Of a stretch of 64,000 bases of DNA, positions 38,079 to 50,798 are shown piece by piece; position 1 is the stretch's first letter, and the number at the start of each line of letters is the position of its first letter. Origin of the DNA: Paulownia fortunei. Lineage: Eukaryota; Streptophyta; Magnoliopsida; Lamiales; Paulowniaceae. The position numbers and the translations under genes are program-made. The DNA is taken from assembly GCA_019321725.1 (NCBI GenBank), contig CM033111.1, positions 7,130,001 through 7,194,000 on the forward strand, read 5' to 3'. The notes under the pieces are model-generated. The model was not told where the DNA came from and ran no database searches. It was given only the letters and a program-made list of their open reading frames with translations.

Positions 38079-38618
38079 TGTAAAAAAAATTATATTATAA
38101 ATTAACTTTGATGTAAATAAATTACAAGAATGCATGTTATTTATAATGATTTTGAAAGCAGATAAATTATGAAAAGAAAAAAAATAATTGGTATGGAGGA
38201 GTCACGCTATTTGATGTTATTCGAAAATCTTAATGCTCCCTCCTCCCCTGTATAGGTAACGGCAGCTCACTACCATCCCAAGATAAAATCAAGAATGTTA
38301 CCGCCGATGTCTCCTATTATGAACACGATTACAAGAAAACTAACGAATAAAACCTTATCATATTATCCAAAATAGTATTAAAAATAATATTTAAAAAGCA
38401 ATAGGTGTGACAATAGTTGTGTATATCTATCCAAATGCCTAAAACACTTATTTATAGTGTTAAAATGGAATATCTAATAACAAAAAAATAAATTCAAATA
38501 ATGGCCTTAAAGGAGGTGTTACAAAAGTTAATGGGAATGTTATAAAATTTACCTTCTTTTATGAAAATAATTGAAGATTAAATTTAATTATGAAGTTTTA
38601 AAACTTCAAATTGTAACA
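38079..38618 (-). repeat. 5' LTR of the minus-strand copia element
   Basis: About 540 bp, the partner of 32733-33247. It begins TGTTACAATTTGAAG on the minus strand at 38618. The inner end is placed at TGTAAAAAAAATT by alignment and is uncertain by some bases. No clear primer-binding site or target-site duplication was recognised. Confidence 0.8.
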
Positions 38619-39298
38619 TACCAAAATCGATAAATACAAATTTGGCCTTTTATCGCATTGATATAAAAAATTGATCCATTCACATCCCTAAGTCATAAAT
38701 ACAAATTTGGTATTCATTACGATGTGTTGGACATTTTGTTGGATCCTTAGTATCATAATAGTGCCATCAAATTTCAAAATGTTAAAATTAAAAAAAAATG
38801 AAAAATTATAAACATATAGTTAGCATTTATTTATAGCACTTAGAATGATTTTACTTGACTGAATAAATCGAATATTTCTATGATTTTCAAAGCCAACTTA
38901 AAATAATGGTCAGGTGGCTGATTAACTGGACCGCCAAGCCAAGTCGGAGTTGAGTAATCCTTGTATCAAAGTGAAAACAACTTCACAAACTCTAGTCCTT
39001 CAAAGGAGCTCCAAAAAGCTATATTTGGATTTTGGATTTAAATGACAGAAAAAAATATTAAGAAAAAATATTTTTAACTCTAAATGTTGTAACTTTGAGT
39101 ATTATGCTTTACATATTTTATTATTATTTTTTTGTTGTAGCTTAAATTCAAAATCAAAACATAGTGTAAATCTAAAATAAAAAAGAAAAAGAAAAATTGC
39201 ACTTTATCAAATTATCTTTCTCGTCACATATTTCTTAATTCAAAACCTCTCTCCATAGTTGAAATGATAATTTCATTTCATATTTTCTAAAATCATTA
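38619..39298. other. Spacer between the two copia elements
   Basis: 680 bp of AT-rich DNA with no gene or repeat that I can support. It separates two oppositely oriented LTR elements. Confidence 0.5.
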
Positions 39299-39756
39299 TA
39301 TTGAAAATTGAATCGGGTTTAAGGCCCTTGACCCAATTAGCATCTATATTTATTTGGATGTCTCCACAATTTGAGTGAGATTGAGTTTCCTAGTTGGAAC
39401 TAGAATTCTATCGTAAGTAGAAATAAATATCTCTAATCCCCATCCAACAGAATGTGTGAATGAACGTAATTCTCCTATAAACTTTCTCCATATTCTCTCA
39501 AATCTTTTTCTCTCTCAGTCTTCCTTAGAGCATCACCATAAACTCCAAGAATTTGAGGTGTGTAATTGAGTGAATAACTCTAGTAATTATTCACCACCAA
39601 CGAAAAAGATATGTTCGTCCTTCGATCAAAATGAGGCTGGTAGACGAGCTTGATTAGAGATACGTGGATCAACAATTCGCTGCGTATAGGTATACCCGAT
39701 CCACATGAATTATAAGAATATTTGATTCATATTATATTGTTGATTAATTTCCTACA
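39299..39756 (+). repeat. 5' LTR of the plus-strand copia element
   Basis: 458 bp, closely related to 47788-48244. Both copies carry TTTGAGTGAGATTGAGTTT, TCCTTCGATCAAAATGAGGC and CGCTGCGTATAGGTATACCC, and end in CTACA. The start has mutated from the TGTTGG seen in the other copy to TATTGA. Confidence 0.9.
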
Positions 39757-39757
39757 G

Positions 39758-39770
39758 TGGTATCAGAGCC
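39758..39770 (+). other. Primer-binding site, initiator tRNA-Met type
   Basis: TGGTATCAGAGCC lies one base after the left LTR. This is the standard plant copia primer-binding sequence, complementary to the 3' end of initiator tRNA-Met, and it fixes the orientation of the element as plus. Confidence 0.9.
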
Positions 39771-40152
39771 CATAGAGCTCGTTCTCGTTATTTCATTTGA
39801 TTGAATTTATGAATGTGTATGTACTTTTAAAAAAAAACAAAGAAATTTATTTTTTTAAAAGCATAAAATTTTTATCATACGTTGATCTTAATGTGTAGAT
39901 CACGTGGTTAAAATTTGGTGAAAAATGGATACTCGGTTTGAGAGAAAATTTAATTTAAAATTAGATACTTATTTATATTTAGACTCAAATTCAAACCATT
40001 TTTTGATATTTTTGTTATGAAATTTTTATGCTATGTTGTAGAGCATAAAAAGAGATTCGTAACGATATAAACTTCGTCAAAAACGGACTAATGAGATATG
40101 ATTTTTTTTAAGTTTTTGACAAATATTTAATTTTTCTCGTTGGAAAATCTAT

Positions 40153-40350
40153 TTGGTCGCCGGAATCGGACGGCCGGTGCCAGATAAGGTGCCGGTGCTG
40201 ACATGGCGCACTTGGCTGACATGGCATATAGCCATGTGGCGCACACGGTTAGGTGGCGCGCTGACATGGCGCCTCTGGCTGACGTGGCATACGGCCACGT
40301 GGCAATTGGCGCTTAGCTTGAGGGCACGTGGCGCCTCTGTGGCTGCCATG
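40153..40350 (+). repeat. GC-rich imperfect repeats in the element's 5' internal region
   Basis: Short words CTGACATGGC, CTGACGTGGC, ATGTGGCGC and CACGTGGCGCC recur about eight times in 200 bp, with strong GC enrichment in an otherwise AT-rich element. It lies about 400 bp after the primer-binding site, in the leader/gag region. The overlapping open frames on both strands are low-complexity products of the repeat. Confidence 0.8.
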
Positions 40351-42332
40351 TATTGTTGAAAATAAAATTTGATAGTTTGTACCAACATAGGTTTGAACCT
40401 AGTTGCTGATTGTTGTCAGATAGTGAACTATCACTAAACCACTGCACTCTTTTGTGATATAGTTGGCTGCGAAATCTATATAATAGTTTTTGTGCTATGC
40501 ATGCAAAAATATTTTTTTGCGCATAGGGTGTATAAATTATTTTTTGTGCAATAGGATGCATGTAAAATTATTTTTTATATGATTAATATGTCTACTATGA
40601 ATTACGTGCTTTATTAATTATATTTTTTACATAATTATGATGCAATTTAAATTTATTTGATGCGATATGAATTATTATATATTGTGAATGAATAGACACT
40701 GACATTTGGTGCTCATGTAAATTGAATGTTTATTATTTTATATTATCTCATATTTTTATGGGAGATAATTTATGGCGGTGGTGGTAATTTGATATTCCTA
40801 TTTTTGTCTATATTGATGTAATAGGATTTGAACCAATGTAATTTTTTTTATTATTTTCTAGACATGTATTTACTAGGCTATTTTTGGGATGCCTTGTATA
40901 TCAATTTTAGGGAGATATTTTTTGTTTTACCACCATGAATCAAAATTATCTCAAACATGATGCATCAAATGTTAATGTCGCCCATATGGGGCTAATATTT
41001 TATTGTTCATATTGCATATTTGCATTCATAATATATGTGTGGATAAATTTATATTTTATTCATGATCAGTAAATTTTTATTATGTCTTTTATTCAGTAGG
41101 AGATGATTATTAGCCTGAATTGTGAAATTTTCGATTTCGCTGAGTATAAAGAAATAATAAATAATTTACTTGGATCCAGAATAAAATATTAGACCAGTAT
41201 TTATATTTTTTTTTTGCTCAATTAATTTAGAAGTCTTAGACCAATTCACCAATTTTACGTTTTAAGCCAATTAAGCATGAAAATGGACAAGTTATCCAAT
41301 ATTATCATGACTTAAACGCTGACAATATGGTAGTGGACTAAGATTAATATTTGCGCTTTAATTTGTTTAAGCTGCAAATACAAGATTTTTAGTTGTCAAA
41401 TATTATAGCGACTTAGGCGCTGATAATATACTAATGGATCAAGAATCACGTTTGCGCTTTAATTTGTGCAAACTGCAAATACGAGGAATTAATAAAGGAG
41501 TTTAAGCTCTATTTTGTCATATGAGCTTGCTCATAATTAAAAAATTCTAGTTATCCTAAAGTCATTTTTTTTGTTGATTTATAAATATTACTAACATATT
41601 TTTTATAATAATCGCCTAACTTGAGGCTGATTGTTGAGAGTCGAAAAATGTACAAATAATTATTCTTGTCGCTCATGTTGACCAATATAAACCAACTTGG
41701 GTTAGTGTTGGAAAAGACAAAAATAGCTTGACAAGAGCAAAAGTTAAAACTAAAATCGTAAATTTGATCTAATGAAGTGACTAGGCGTGTCACCTTAGTG
41801 ATAAAGGCAACTAACCGCCAACAAATGTCAAGTGCAATGATAAGATTGGTCACTTTGCTCGTAATTGTATTGAGATGAAGTTTGACTACCTAAAGCTCTC
41901 TTATTTGCTGATATTCTCAATTCTCTCCTTCGATGGATAGTAGAAATTGATGAAACAAAGCATGAAATTCGAGATTGAGCAGACTATTATCGAGTGTTGT
42001 ACAGTCATGCTTGTTTAAATGGTGCACAAGAGGTGACATTATGAGTTTATAATACCATCTCAAGCTCAGCAAAGGGCATAAGTTATTTTTTCAAACTTAA
42101 CATTTGGTGTGAGCTACTCTTTGGAGATGTGCAAAAGGCACTAGATTTGAAATAGTCGGTTAAATTGATGCACTTATAAGACATTGGTTGAGCGAGTAGA
42201 TTTATTCATCTTTCATGTAAAAAACCTTTTAGGTATAAGTCATATTTGTGTTGCGATTGGCTTAAGGTAGTATTTCTTGTACTTCTTCCATGATTTTTGT
42301 TTTAATTATATTGTGGCATGCGAGGTTAGGAG

Positions 42333-44126
42333 TGTTGGGTTCGCGCGATCTCGGAAGACGTATACGCAGCGGAATTTAAAATTTTTTAAAAAATATAAAT
42401 ATATATTACATCACATGTAATTAAAATGAATCCCGGAACCCTTTCGCGATTATTTAGTTTTGCGTTTTTTGATAGTTAAAGTAAGAATATTTCAAAAACT
42501 CTTACCTTGATTTGCACTCCGGCTGATGTAGGGATTGAAACGATTCAAATCGTTATCCCTACATAAAAGTATCTTCATATTTTTCAATTCAAAACCCCTT
42601 TGATTGAAATCTGATTCACTTCCAGAATCCCAAATGTTATCCCTCTAATGGTATCCACACCTTGGATGCCCACTCACAATCGAATCTTATGCTAGTAGTA
42701 TTCGATTCGATAATTTTATCCTAAAATGATTTTGTTTGGAACAAGAACACACTAACAATTAGTGTTTTAGGTGTTTAATTTAATTCTTAATTTAACAATT
42801 AAATCAATAATTAAACTAAATAAAATATTGGTGAACATTTGGAGATTGAAAGGAAAGGAGGGACGAATTTTTGGAGATGAAAGAAAACTATTTTTTTTCA
42901 CAAAAATCTGCAATTAAAATCCTCATAAAAATATTCAAGAAGATTGTCAATAAAGGCAACCACAAGTCTTTTTCATATAGGACTCTTCTTCCTTTTTTAT
43001 CTCCAACTCTTTTGGTAAGTTTCTTTATCCCATAAAAATTTTTCTTTTTCCTTATTACCTCTTAAAAATTGAATTCTCAATTCAACTTCCTCTAAAAATT
43101 GGATTACTAATCCAATTTCCTAATGGGCTTCCTACAAGCCCACACCTAATGGGATTAGGCCTAAATAATCAATTAGCCTCTACTTTAATTGATCCAATTA
43201 ATTAAATTAATTCATTTAATTAATTAGACACATCTTATTTAATTGATCCAATCAATTAATTAAATATTCCAATTGGACTTCCTAATCTAATTAGGTCCAA
43301 TCAATTAATCTAATTAATTAATTGAATTAATTCCACACATGAATTAATTTAACTCCATTAATTAATCACATTAATTAATTTAATCCAATACTTGGATTAA
43401 TTTTTGAGTTAGAAATGGACTTGTCCAAGTTTTGTATGTGACCCCTTAGGTTCATTTTAAACTAGCCGTGGGCTCACAACTCTTGTGACTTAATTGAACA
43501 ATTAATTGTTCTGATTAATTAATCCAATTAATTAATTCTCTTGAAATTAACTCATTAATTCCAAAAACCCACAAGACATGGGAAGCATCTAGCAATGCAT
43601 CATGACTCATAGTGTAAGGTGAATGTGCGAACCTATTTCAATTACGAATACATGCAAGTACGGTCCTTCCATCATCTAATCTCCCGATTGAGCCTAGGGC
43701 ATGGATGTTAAGTCGAAACCCCATTAGCTCAATAACTATATTTCCATTCCTAGTAATTTGACTCGATGATGAATAATTAAAAAATCCCACGTCTAATTTT
43801 CATCCAACCTTGGCCAAGGATTTTAGAGTCAAGTACAGTGGAACACATAGGAGATTCACCTATTCATCTAGATAGGTGACGGATCCTTTGTTGGCCACTC
43901 ATAATCTCCATATATAAAGATGTTACACCCAATATAAACCCCTTGTGATTATCATGTAATTGAAAAATATATCAAAGTACAACATGTCATGCACAAGATT
44001 ATCATGGTGCCTCAAGTCCTAGGACTAATTCTTGCACTATCGTAACGAGAAAATTTTCATTTGACAATAGAATATTTTCAATTGGGAATTTTTAGGTGGG
44101 GTTGTTCAGTGTACTTGTTCCCAACA
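42333..44126. mobile_element. Nested LTR-like block (candidate solo LTR)
   Basis: The block starts TGTTGGGTTCGCGCGATC and ends GTACTTGTTCCCAACA. The TGTTGGG..CCCAACA ends are those of an LTR, about 1.8 kb long. The interior is non-coding, with many TTAATTAATTGG-type inverted words at about 43150-43560. It interrupts the copia-like traces of the host element. No target-site duplication was seen, and the sequence to about 44400 also looks foreign, so the right boundary is uncertain. Confidence 0.5.
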
Positions 44127-47100
44127 AACACCTGCATACATGCACTAGTGTCTCCACACCAATACCTATAGAACGAGGCATCCTCCTTTCGAGCCTGCAT
44201 CGTATGCGCAAGTTTCAACGGGATCAATGATGTCCCATTTCATTGATCCTTAACTTGGAACATTTTAAGATCACAGCCTTAGAGGTATATTCCACGATCA
44301 CCATCATATGCGCAACCATACCCCATAGCTATATGTGATCTAAAAACTTTATCTAATTCTTATGATGAATTGAAGATAAAGATTGTCGTTTAAATGATAT
44401 TAATATAAATAAGAATGATTCGCAAAAGTATAAGAACGGCCAGAACAATTGGCACGCCGGGCATTACTCTAACAAGGAGGATGACTGTATTAATTGGAGG
44501 ATGTTTTATTGGCTAACTCGCTAAGGTTAACATCCCTTTGCACAAAATTTTCTAGCGGGAAAAAGCCCGCTAGAAGAAAGAAAGAGGGTTATTTATCCTC
44601 TAGAGCTAGTCCCCTAAAACGAGTGCAGACTTATGAGTATGAGGCACTGAATAGTGCATTCTATTTTTCTTTCTTTGCTATTCGCGCTATAAGATAGTAC
44701 ACTCCAACTCTCACTAGTTAGAAGCGCCAAATTATTTAGAGTGATTCTTGACAGAGGTAGAGAACTACAGAGAGTATGAATATTGAGGTTCAACATACTA
44801 ATATGAAGCGAGAATAACATGTCTAAATAGTTTGGACACATGTGTAGGGAAAATGAAATTGCAATTTGAAGGATGATTCTAAATATTTCACAACTAAAGG
44901 AGTTTACGAATAGTGATAAATCAAACACTTCAAAATGACTCAATTGATATGATGGCGCAAATTGATTTGTATCTCAATTAGGAAGATGCAATCTTGATTG
45001 CGACCTACATAATGAAAATTGTGCCTCCAAATAAATTCTCCAACCTCTAATGAGTTGTCATGTGGCAGCAAGCCCAAATTAGTGGGTTTATGCCTATTTA
45101 AGTTCAAGAAGCTATGTTCTCAAAAGTGATGAACACCTTGATGGAGAAATTATAAAAATTAAGTCGTACAATATAGATTTTCTCATGAAGGAATTACGAG
45201 CATATAAGAAGTCAAATAAAATCTTGCGCTATACAAGTTGTAAGATTCTTGAAGTGGCGCTCAATTTTCTAGTGAGGATGATGTTTTTTAAAAACTCATT
45301 TAGTAATCACTAGAATAGTGGGAGCGACTCTGAATCAGTGGGAGTGTCTCACTTGAAAATTAGTCTCATATTCCACAAGTAAGAAGGAGTGAACATGAGT
45401 TGTTCCCCATCGTCTATATGAGATTAAGTTGGTATCCTTCATGACTACTTTTGTGGATGTTGATGAGTCAACTTAAACTTTTGACTTCACTTTATGCTTT
45501 AAGGGAATAGCTGCTATGAAGGAAAAGATGAGCCTAATGACTACGAACAAAGTTTAAAGCTGGTTGATCTTCCATTTAAGTGCAAGGCCATTAGAAACAT
45601 GTGGTTTCTAGAGATCAAGTGCAAAGTAGATGGGTTGATTAACATTTGTATAGCTCAACCAAGGGCAAAATATTTACACCTAATTGTGGAGCATAAATTT
45701 TTGAGATGTTCTCCCTAAGTGGTGAGATCGCCTCAATACGCCAAGATGCTATTAGTTATTGCCACTTTTATCTAGGTTTGTCCTGGATGATTGAGGTTGA
45801 CATATATAAATGAGGAATGGACGATGAGATCTATGTAGATCACCTAATGAATTCAAGAAGTAGGGTAAGAGCGCAAAGATTACTGATCGAGAAGCTCCAT
45901 TTATAACTTGAATTATCGTCCAAAAAGTGGTGTTATCGATTTTATCGAACTATCACTCTGGTAGGCTTACAATGGTTGAATAAGATCACTGAATATATGT
46001 CAACATAAATAAGAAAATTTAATTCTCACTGTATTTGGGCAATAATATGATGGCCAAAAGGAACATGAATGTGTCTCCACTTAGTAATGGTTGTTATTTA
46101 TATTTGAATGGACATAGGAAAAGTAGATGTATACTTGGTATTGTGATACCGAATTTTTATATGCATCTTATCAATCCTATTGACACTTCATGGTCAAAGA
46201 TTATGTTCTTAGTTAGATTGAAATGCCTTGATATGGAAGAAGAAAAGAAATGCTAGCTAGTATTATACAAGCATTGTAGAAGGTTTGATGTGCACTGGTG
46301 TGTACTCGACTAGTACTGTGCTTGATAATTAGATTATTGGTGAGTGGATATCAAAGTGATCATTGACGCAATAATATGATGCTGTCAAGTGGATACTTAG
46401 ATATCTTAATAGAGTGGTCTGAGATTTGTTGGAGGCGATTTGGTATTTTAAAAGGATGTGCATTGTGCGCACATTTGTAAGACTTTTGTTGTCTTTGTGA
46501 TAATAAAACCAGTTTGATGTATGCTTTGGGCGCCAAGTATTGTTGGAGGACTAAACATACTAATACCAGTCACCCCTTTACTTAAGAGAGTATTGCGCAA
46601 AATTAAATTGTTCTCAATCATATTTCTACGAGTGGTTTGATCGCTTATCCCTTGCCTCTGTATGGAGATATGCTCCAAAGGCATGTGAGTAGTACGAGAT
46701 TATGTAGAATTTGATTTTTGTGGCCAGTGAGAACATATTGTGATTAATGAGTTATATTTGTATTCTTATTATGAGTTTGGTACTGGATTTGTGAGTTGTC
46801 AGTAGGCTTTGATTGATCCTCTCATATAGGTAATCGCCTTGGAGCTATGATAGCGAGCAGGATGAGACTTAAAGATCGTGTCGCACAATTAAGGTTTGCG
46901 AATGATCGCCTTTACGCTTGGAGTAGCGAGGAAGGTTAATATGTATAACTAAGAGTCGCCTTAGCTTAGAGGCTAAGATGAGATCAGAGTTGATCGATTA
47001 TGAAGAAGTATATCCAAACTTCATAATAAGCTTGTTCTCAGCTGAACGTGCAAACTGCAAGAAGACATTTTGGAGAGTGACTTCTGGTGGTATACAGGTC

Positions 47101-47787
47101 AGGCGCTTTGAGAGCGACTGGACTTAGGTTTATATGATGTTAAGAACGTGACATACTTAAATTGAGTGGGAGCTCCATCATAACATATATTCATACTACA
47201 TGTGCTTTGAGACGACCTCTTATGGAAAAGTGACTGAATGGGTCCCTGCTTCGTCACTGTGTGGCCCATATTATTTTTGTACCCTTTGGGACTCTGGACT
47301 TTATCATGAGGTGTAAGCTTGATGATGTTACTTTAGTATGTTTTCAATGGCCATGCATGATTCGGTTTGTCGGAGCATGTTTAGAAAAGTTGTCAAAACT
47401 AAGCTGATTGGCATGAGAGGCCGAGGAAGAACTAGGTTAGTAACGCACTTATGTTCTATGGTTCATAGCCCGGGCGACTATGTCGAAATGTGTTTGACTA
47501 GTCATGAACATAGATACATATTTGAGTAGGTCGAGCATGCTCTATTTATTTCATTGAGGGGTCTAGAGATGCTTGATTGGGTGCGACCACTTGATTTGGG
47601 GTACACAGCGAGCTATTGAGTTGTACGGTTATGTTAGTTCGGTGATGACTTAATATAACTCTCATCACCTATGCTTTCTCGCTTGGTCGCACACCTCATT
47701 TTCTGTATGAAGGGAGTGGCGTGAGATTGAGAAATTGTATGATGATGAGATTCGAAGAGATCGAGTTAAATATGTATGAGTGTGAGA

Positions 47788-48244
47788 TGTTGGAAATTGG
47801 ATCGGGTTTAGGACCATTGACCCAATTGGCATCCATATTTAGTTGGATGTCTCCACAATTTGAGTGAGATTGAGTTTTCTAATTGGATTAGGATTCTACC
47901 TTAAGTGGAAATAAATATCTCTAATCCTCATCTAACAAAATATGTGAATGAACGTAATTCTCTTATAAACTCTCTCCATATTTTTTAAAAAAAAAATTTC
48001 TCTCAGTCTTCCTTGGAGCATCACCATACACTCCAAGGATTTGAAGTGTGTAATTGAGTGAATAACTCTAGTAGTTATTCACTACCAACGAAAAAGATAT
48101 GTTCGTCCTTCGATCAAAATGAGGCTGGTAGACGAGCTTAATTCGGGATACGTGGATCGACGATCCGCTGCGTATAGGTATACCCGATCCACATGAATTA
48201 TATGAATATTTGATTTATATTATATTGTTGATTAATTTTCTACA
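47788..48244 (+). repeat. 3' LTR of the plus-strand copia element
   Basis: 457 bp, starting TGTTGGAAATTGGATCGGG and ending TTTTCTACA. It is the partner of 39299-39756. The purine-rich GAGTGTGAGA just before it is the likely polypurine tract. Confidence 0.9.
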
Positions 48245-48482
48245 ATTAATATAAGTCAAATATATAAAATAATATTATCAATATATAATTAACAATAATT
48301 GTGTAATAAGAAATGTTTATTTGTGTCATGATTATCATGTCCAACTTCTAAAGCGTTTTATAATCTTTCCCATGGACCAAGCAGACAATCTTTCCAGACT
48401 GGATGAATGCCCAACAGCTAATTAAATATATCCTGATCTAAGTGAGGCTTTTGAGGCATGTTGTTTTGGAGAAGATTACTTG

Positions 48483-48514
<32 letters not shown>

Positions 48515-49420
48515 GGCTTGGACACAGTTGACAATGCCGCTGTCAGCATCTGATATAGTAGCCCTCTTTCTGTTGTCTATAAATTTTCTAATGTGGGAAG
48601 GGACTGCAAACTTCCATTCTTGCTGCTGTATGATTTTACCTGAACAAAAATAATTCTACTAGACCACACTTTTCCATTCATATTCTACAAATATGGGATG
48701 TGATTAATATAAGATTACAATAAAATGGTTCTCTTTTCTAGACTAATTCACTCACCCCCAGCCTATTCTATTAGTGAATCTTGTATTTAAAAACCTGTAC
48801 CTTATAAATGTAGTTTGTAGTCTGTTCCATTGATACAAGATATTGGTTCAACTTTGATTAAGTTTTTACATTAAAAGATCATTGTAATTCATTTAGGTGT
48901 GGGTGTTTTTTGCCACCCATTCTCATAAATAAATGGTGATGGGTGAATCAAGAACGTTGCATGCATCAAAGAATACTCACCAGGGCTTTTAATTGTTGCT
49001 TTTATTGTAGTAGTAATCCACAAATTTCCATCGAAACAAGACTCTTGATATGCCTGCCTCATTTTTGTTTGTTTCAAAAGCACACAATTCTATTAAACCC
49101 TCCTCTATTTTTTATTTATTTATTTTTTTTAATGCAAAAAATTCTTCAGTTTTAGAAAAAATAGACTAAAAACTATCGTGGAATTAAAAAGTGACCTTTT
49201 GTTAGTCAAGTATAACGATGTTAACCTTTTTTTCATTTTTTACATAAATTATCTATTATACCCTTACTTTATTTTGATTTAAGTATATTAATATTCAACA
49301 CTTACAGTCAGATCTTAAAAAATTGACCATAATATCATCACTTACCCTCCATTAGATCATGCTAAAAGAAATCCATCTGCCTAATTTTCAATTTTTTTTT
49401 AAAAGAAAAACATATTTTCA
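48245..49420. other. Intergenic DNA
   Basis: Mostly AT-rich. Apart from the long G run at 48485-48513 and a T-rich stretch near 49115-49130, I see no gene, RNA or mobile element. Confidence 0.5.
48485..48513. repeat. Uninterrupted run of 29 G
   Basis: A single G homopolymer follows TTGTT and precedes CGGCTTGGAC. Runs of this length are rare and difficult to sequence, so the exact length is not reliable. Confidence 0.9.
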
Positions 49421-49429
49421 TCTCTACCT

Positions 49430-49880
49430 CCACAGATTGTGGAGGTGGTGCTTCATGTTGTGGTTGGGGTGTGGCGAGGCAGTGCTGGGGCTTGGGGTTG
49501 GGTGAGCTGCAGGTTAGCTGGGGTGGAGACGGGTTGTTGAATGGAGGTGAGAGGGCTGGGTTGGGCTGAGACTTGGGTTTTCGAGGCGACGGCGATGGTC
49601 GCCTCCTGACTGGGCGTGTTGGGTTGGGTTGACGAGGGGCTTGACGATAGAGGTGATGGTGTTGAGCGGCGACGGCGGCGCTAGGCTAACGGTCGTAGTG
49701 TTGGGTTGGTTGAGTGGTTGGGGTGGAGGAGTTGGGGTTTGGGTTTAGGTGGATAGGAGGGGGCTCAGGTGGAGGCGGCGGCAGTAACTGAAGATAGGGA
49801 GGGTTACAGTCGTTGTTGTGCGGGTGGCACCGTGGTGGGGGCTGGGTGCGTGCTATGCTAGCGTGGCGGTGGATTGGGTG
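49430..49880 (+). repeat. G-rich low-complexity block
   Basis: About 450 bp made of TTGGGTTGG, GTGGAGG, GGCGGCGG and TGGGGTT words on the plus strand, sharply different from the AT-rich flanks. Many closely spaced GGG runs give it G-quadruplex potential. There is no long open frame and no motif that I recognise. It could be a remnant of a Pro-rich coding exon on the minus strand, or a mobile-element interior. Confidence 0.7.
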
Positions 49881-50438
49881 GGGAAGGATGTAAAATAAGG
49901 AAAAAGAAATAAAAGAAAAAGGACAATTGTGGTTGAAGAGGGGGAAAAAAAAGAAGAGAAATATTAATTAAAATATTACAATTGAAACAGATTAAAATAA
50001 AAGTTCTTCGTAGCAAAAGTTTAATTAACCATAAGTGAAATAATTTTTTTAAAAGACCCTATCTATTATTATTATTGCATTTTTCTACAAATGGAACAAA
50101 AAAAAGTTAGATATAGTTAAAAATATTACTTTATTGTAACAAATTATTAAAAAAATGTGTTTATAATAAATAATTGAGTTAAGCTATTAAAAATGGAGCG
50201 CATTGTTTTAGTTTAAAATGTTACTAATTGAAACAATAAAAGAAAATTACTATATTATTCTTAATTTTTACAAATGTAGAAAGAATTATATAGTTAAAAA
50301 TATTAACTATATAGTTAATTTTGAAATAAATTAGAAAAAGAAGAGATAATGGTGATAATCCTTATTGAGCAAAAATAAATAAATACAAATTATAATTTAT
50401 AATTTTGAAGTCTTTTGACCCATATGCAAAGTTCAGAA

Positions 50439-50798
50439 GGCTATGTTTGGTTAGCTTTTGGAAGAATGTTTTCTTTCCCAGAACAAAAATATATTTATTT
50501 TCTTCGTTCCCCTAAAATAATTTATTATTCCCTCAAAATAAAATGAGATTCATTGTATATCACAATTATTATATTTTTTAATTATTATATTACTATAAAT
50601 ATATCATCTCTTTCTTATATTTAAAAATACAATATATAATATTAAAAAACACTCATGTAACACTATTTATCCAATAAAACTGACATGACATGACTCTTAC
50701 GTTAAAAATTATCTCATAACAAAACACAAAATAAATATTATTTTCATTGTCTCTTTATTCTCCCAAATCATCATCCTAAAACATAACCAAACATAGTC
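50439..50798. mobile_element. MITE, Tourist-like
   Basis: The left end GGCTATGTTTGGTTAGC and the right end, read in reverse, GACTATGTTTGGTTATG match at nearly every position. The body is 360 bp of AT-rich non-coding DNA. The flanking triplets (GAA left, TAA right) could be a diverged 3-bp duplication. The termini resemble the elements at 7284 and 30099. Confidence 0.65.

Larger units (their letters stand above)
32733..38618 (-). mobile_element. Degenerate full-length Ty1/copia retrotransposon
   Basis: Two related direct repeats bound the element, and the polyprotein order on the minus strand is that of copia. A gag-like region lies at 37439-37194 (SAKELWDISEIEYEIDD, FMKYDKIDGKSINEQIYEFQ). 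The gag-pre-integrase/protease region follows at 36604-36377 (TLDTVRHVPEVIMNI). Integrase is at about 36240-35600, including TKGGNKYFVTFIDDFSKYF. Reverse transcriptase includes YIDDILIFGSNLDF and LGKTHIILGMKVSRTEE at 34761-34561. The last part is PDISFAFGRLSRYTHN at 34511-34320, with RNase H traces to about 34160. Frameshifts and stops break every domain, so it cannot be autonomous. The long insertions and deletions between the LTRs suggest an old insertion. Confidence 0.9.
39299..48244 (+). mobile_element. Degenerate Ty1/copia-like retrotransposon with both LTRs
   Basis: Direct LTRs at 39299-39756 and 47788-48244 bound about 8 kb. A primer-binding site follows the left LTR at once. Recognisable coding traces on the plus strand are a gag zinc-knuckle piece at about 41825-41870 (CNDKIGHFARNC) and an RNase H-side piece at about 46375-46422 (YDAVKWILRYLNRVV, the copia 'AVKWILRYL' motif), preceded by a broken tract with CTRPDI-like residues. 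Everything else is shattered by stops and frameshifts. About 1.8 kb of the interior (42333-44126) looks like a nested LTR, which explains part of the length. The LTRs are more alike than those of the neighbouring minus-strand element, so this one is probably younger. Confidence 0.85.

Noticed and set aside
39758..39790. tRNA-like sequence TGGTATCAGAGCCC
   Set aside because: It is the retrotransposon primer-binding site, not a tRNA gene; no cloverleaf surrounds it.
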